The notes under the pieces: generated by a model | Seen by the model: only the letters and a program-made list of their open reading frames with translations | What the model was told of the DNA's origin: nothing | Database searches by the model: none | Origin: Opitutia bacterium | Lineage (GTDB): Bacteria; Verrucomicrobiota; Verrucomicrobiia; Opitutales; JANYEO01 | Reading direction: 5' to 3' | DNA length: 9,414 nucleotides | NCBI GenBank assembly: GCA_025363025.1 | Contig: JANYEO010000231.1 | Coordinates: forward strand, 1-9,414 | Made by a program: the position numbers and the translations under genes | Shown here: in pieces, positions 6,709-9,414 of the stretch | How the letters are laid out: every line of letters starts with the position of its first letter | Numbering within the stretch: the first letter of the stretch is position 1

Positions 6709-9219
6709 TCAATCCGCTGATTCTTCATTTAAATCAACTAATTCCCCTAGCGTCTTAAAATGAGCCTCCAGGCGCATTAAGTCTGGCAAGTCCTCTAGCA
6801 CATCGTCGAAGAGGCCCTGTTTATGAGCCTTCAGGGCTTGGATCTTTTCCTCCAACGTCCCAGGGGAAACGAGGCGGTAAACAAACACCGGCTTTTTTTG
6901 CCCCATCCGGTGGACACGGTCTACTGCTTGGGCCTCAACGGCTGGGTTCCACCAAGGGTCGAGGAGGAAGACATAGCTGGCCGCATGTAGAGTAATCCCG
7001 GCACCCGCTGCTCGCAAGCTTGCCAGCATAAGGGCCGCCCCTTCATGGTCCTGGAAGCCTTTTACCGGCTCTGACCTATCAATCGTACTCCCCGTAAGTT
7101 CATAACACGTGGCCTCCGGCAAAGCTTCTTTAAACATTGCCCGTACCCGGTTAAGCAGCTTCACAAATTGGCTAAAAATAACGACCTTCTCCCCATTATC
7201 TACCAGCTCCATCACCCGCTCAAGCAATACCGATAGCTTCCCACTATCACTAAAGGGGTACACAGGCGCCTCTGGCAAAAGGGCCGGGTCGCAAACCGTT
7301 TGACGCAGACGTGTTAATATCGATAGCACATTCATCCGCGTTTTTGCATCTCCAAACCCACTGCCATACGTCAACTTCCCCTGCTCGGCCAATTGCTTAT
7401 ACAAATGTCGCTGCACAGGGGTTAAGGGGCAGCTCAGGGTCACCTCTGTTTTTTCAGGCAATTCTTTTAACACATCCCGCTTCATCCGGCGGAGGATAAA
7501 AGGGCTTAGCTGTGCCCGAAGAGAAGCTACCCCACCTTCTTGCATGAGGCGCCCCTCAAAAGCCTTCCGGGTTCCGAGTAGCCCTGGCATAAGGAAGCGC
7601 AGCACACTCCACAAATCTAAATGACGATTCTCAATCGGCGTTCCGGTTAGGGCCAAGCGCCGCTCAGCCTTCAAGGTAAACACAGCCTGGGCCGTTTTAG
7701 AATGCGGGTTTTTAATCGCTTGTGCCTCGTCCAAAATTGCATACCCGAAAGATAAATCAGCAAGCTCCGCCCGGTTTCGTCTTAGCTGGGTATAGCTTGC
7801 TACCCATAAACACGGCCCCGGATGGTCAGCAAAAGTTGTCCCCCGGCCAAGTGTTCTTAGCGTAAGATGAGGGAAAAACCTAGCCGCCTCACTATGCCAA
7901 ACCGGTACGACACTGGCCGGGCAAACCACCAAATGAGGCCTATCCTCTAGGCCTTTTAAAGGATCGGCGTTTAAAAGACTCAGCACCTGGAGGGTCTTCC
8001 CTAGCCCCATCTCATCCGCGAGGAGGGCATGCCCCCCCGTCTCAAATAAACGCAATAGCCACCGCACCCCCTCCGCCTGATAACTCCTTAAAAAAGCGGG
8101 CAATTGCCGCGTCTCCTCAGCCAAGGCCACTTGTTTAAAGGCAGCCTCCCAGGCTTGCACCTCCGGGGTAGCCACATGCCCCTCACCTCCCTTTACAAAG
8201 GTAGAAAAAAGCATATAAGCTGGCCATACGCCTTCCCACTGCCCGTCAAAAGCGCTCTGCCAATCGTCTAATAAATGCTTTGCCTCGTCCGAAAGGCTTA
8301 CCCATCCATAATCTTCCAGTACGCCTTCCCCCCCTTGCTTTAGAAGGGCCTTTAAATCAATCGTTGGCACAATATTGCCCCGCAATTGAAGGAGAGGCCG
8401 TACATGGATGCCGCCCTCCGCCCGGGTAACCGCGGTAATGAGCTTAAGCGACTGCCGCCCCCGGCTTAACCGCCGCACACTTTCTGGTAAATCAATCTTA
8501 TAATGATGCCGCCATTGGTAGAGGGGCCCCGTTAAAAAACGCACGACAGCTTCCATCGGCACATTGGCCAATACCTGCTGCCCTGTTTTTTCATGATAAA
8601 CAAAGCCCGAGCGCCTCGCCCAGTGGGCCAAACGTATCCAATCCTCCCGCTCTTTCGGGTGCGTGAGGCCTGCCCCTCCATGGATGCCCTGTACCTCGCC
8701 CGCCCAGCGCGGCATAAAGGCAATACCCTTAGGCACCAGGCTAAAACTGAGCACCATAGTCCTGCCCGGGCTCAAAGGGGCCTTAACAGCTACAGGCAGA
8801 ATAGCTGCATTAGGCGTCTTTTTAGCCGCTTCCTGTTTTGCTTCCAGAGCCGCCTGCTTTTCGGCTAAAATAGAATTTTCCTCCGTTGTCAAAAATTCCT
8901 CTAATTCATACAACCCGGCCACAGCCAGCGCCGCCCCCAAAGCTTCATCCTCAATCGATGTCCGGACGGTTAAGCCCCCTTCAGCCGCATAATCCACTAC
9001 ACAGTAAATGAGTGGGGCCTTCCGATCCTCCATTTTAGACTGCACCACCAAAGACGTCGTCTCAATATCGAGCGCCTTTACCTGCGCCTCTTTATAAAAG
9101 CGCCGCCCACGGGCCAAAGCCTCCGGAGAGAAGCCCTGCTCCCAGTCTTGGGCCAGGTGCTTTAACCAGGCCTCAAGGGCATGCCGCGTATAAGTGCGCG
9201 TTGGCGGACGGTGAAGCAT
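6709..9219 (-). CDS. SNF2-family ATPase/helicase with a degenerate SWIM-like N terminus
   Basis: Protein of 836 residues in superfamily 2, related to bacterial SNF2/RapA-type translocases that remodel protein-nucleic acid complexes. The full ATPase set is visible: Q-motif LRSYQAEG (377-384), motif I DEMGLGKT with Lys408, motif II DEAQ (497-500), motif III LTGTPIEN (524-531), motif IV region IFSQF (681-685), motif V region AGAGITLHAAS (738-748), DPWWNP (754-759) and motif VI QAVDRVHRMGQ (764-774) with arginines 768 and 771. The motor should therefore be active. The N-terminal 110 residues have the layout seen before SWIM zinc fingers (FSPEALARGRRFY at 30-42) but lack the CxC...CxH ligands. Residues about 120-370 are an accessory region I cannot assign. 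ATG 9219 is backed by GAGGA seven bases upstream. It is convergent with the exported-protein gene. Its substrate is not evident from context. Confidence 0.93.
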   Translation of the reverse strand: MLHRPPTRTYTRHALEAWLKHLAQDWEQGFSPEALARGRRFYKEAQVKALDIETTSLVVQSKMEDRKAPLIYCVVDYAAEGGLTVRTSIEDEALGAALAVAGLYELEEFLTTEENSILAEKQAALEAKQEAAKKTPNAAILPVAVKAPLSPGRTMVLSFSLVPKGIAFMPRWAGEVQGIHGGAGLTHPKEREDWIRLAHWARRSGFVYHEKTGQQVLANVPMEAVVRFLTGPLYQWRHHYKIDLPESVRRLSRGRQSLKLITAVTRAEGGIHVRPLLQLRGNIVPTIDLKALLKQGGEGVLEDYGWVSLSDEAKHLLDDWQSAFDGQWEGVWPAYMLFSTFVKGGEGHVATPEVQAWEAAFKQVALAEETRQLPAFLRSYQAEGVRWLLRLFETGGHALLADEMGLGKTLQVLSLLNADPLKGLEDRPHLVVCPASVVPVWHSEAARFFPHLTLRTLGRGTTFADHPGPCLWVASYTQLRRNRAELADLSFGYAILDEAQAIKNPHSKTAQAVFTLKAERRLALTGTPIENRHLDLWSVLRFLMPGLLGTRKAFEGRLMQEGGVASLRAQLSPFILRRMKRDVLKELPEKTEVTLSCPLTPVQRHLYKQLAEQGKLTYGSGFGDAKTRMNVLSILTRLRQTVCDPALLPEAPVYPFSDSGKLSVLLERVMELVDNGEKVVIFSQFVKLLNRVRAMFKEALPEATCYELTGSTIDRSEPVKGFQDHEGAALMLASLRAAGAGITLHAASYVFLLDPWWNPAVEAQAVDRVHRMGQKKPVFVYRLVSPGTLEEKIQALKAHKQGLFDDVLEDLPDLMRLEAHFKTLGELVDLNEESAD

Positions 9220-9226
9220 AATACAA

Positions 9227-9231
9227 TCCTC
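9227..9231 (-). promoter_or_regulatory. Ribosome-binding site of the SNF2 gene
   Basis: On the minus strand GAGGA sits seven bases before ATG 9219, a normal Shine-Dalgarno placement, and supports that start. Further upstream TATTATAAG (minus strand, 9277 to 9269) could serve as a -10 region, but no matching -35 is seen at 16-18 bp. Confidence 0.65.
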
Positions 9232-9291
9232 ACCATCCTACCATTTGAGCTAACACGAAAGCAATCTACTTATAATACCCTTTTTTAATAT

Positions 9292-9308
9292 GAGACCGCT
9301 GCATAATA
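9292..9308 (+). repeat. GAGACCGC repeat, copy 1
   Basis: GAGACCGCTGCATAAT begins here. It aligns with copy 2 at 9365 over about 17 positions, with one single-base gap and one mismatch. It is preceded by TTAATAT. It lies 73 bases upstream of the SNF2 start. The sharp GAGACC head resembles IS-type terminal repeats in style, but no transposase is in view. Confidence 0.55.
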
Positions 9309-9327
9309 GCGATTTTCAAAAAAACAC

Positions 9328-9341
9328 ACATTATTTAATGT
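9328..9341. repeat. Small palindrome
   Basis: ACATTA and TAATGT flank a central TT. It lies between the two GAGACCGC copies, upstream of the SNF2 gene and of whatever follows to the right. It could be a binding site for a dimeric regulator. In A/T-rich DNA a 6-bp arm palindrome can also occur by chance. Confidence 0.4.
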
Positions 9342-9364
9342 TTTCAATCACTCGGGATTATATC

Positions 9365-9381
9365 GAGACCGCATGCAAAAT
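9365..9381 (+). repeat. GAGACCGC repeat, copy 2
   Basis: GAGACCGCATGCAAAAT, in the same orientation as copy 1 and 73 bp away, preceded by the similar TTATATC. The bases to its right include a short pairing GCCTT/AAGGC (9382-9386 with 9404-9408). The window ends 33 bases after the repeat, so I cannot tell whether this is the end of a mobile element, an intergenic repeat, or the leader of a gene to the right. Confidence 0.5.
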
Positions 9382-9414
9382 GCCTTAATTTTGAAGAACT
9401 TGCAAGGCGGAGCG

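Noticed and set aside
6527..6763. A 78-codon plus-strand frame spanning the convergent gap
   Set aside because: It overlaps the ends of two better supported genes, has no ribosome-binding site and shows no protein-like features.
8593..8992. Plus-strand open frames inside the SNF2 gene
   Set aside because: They lie antisense to a gene with a full set of SNF2 motifs and show no independent signals.

Overview
This is a chromosomal stretch from what is probably a Gram-negative bacterium. It carries five complete genes and one gene cut by the left edge. Base composition is middling and gene packing fairly tight. I cannot place the organism firmly from sequence alone. A TrpXYZ-type ABC ATPase, a transporter/histidine-kinase fusion, a glutamine-dependent NAD synthetase and a bacterial SNF2 ATPase would fit several lineages, including host-associated alphaproteobacteria and the Verrucomicrobia/Chlamydiae group. 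I treat this as a guess only. No rRNA, tRNA, CRISPR array or transposase gene is visible.

Layout, left to right: (1) the 3' part of an ABC transporter ATPase (+), entered inside its Walker A motif; (2) a 257-bp gap with a possible promoter; (3) a 921-residue membrane protein (+) joining a sodium:solute symporter to a six-helix sensor-like unit and a GHKL ATPase domain; (4) a Maf nucleotide pyrophosphatase gene (-), whose 3' end overlaps the symporter-kinase gene tail to tail by 17 bp; (5) nadE (+), divergent from maf across about 80 bp; (6) a 199-residue exported coiled-coil protein of unknown function (+); (7) a SNF2-family ATPase/helicase (-), convergent with the exported protein; (8) about 195 bp at the right edge holding two copies of a GAGACCGC-headed repeat and a small palindrome. 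A related partial copy of the repeat lies in the gap between genes 6 and 7.

Most of these genes do housekeeping work: nutrient uptake, nucleotide sanitation, NAD synthesis and nucleic-acid remodelling. They do not form one pathway, and gene order shows at most single-gene transcription units. The most unusual item is the symporter-kinase fusion. Its layout suggests a substrate-transporting or substrate-sensing receptor whose output domain keeps recognisable ATP-binding boxes but shows no normal phospho-accepting histidine motif, and no response regulator gene is next to it. The second most unusual is the edge repeat, which could be terminal repeats of an unseen mobile element.
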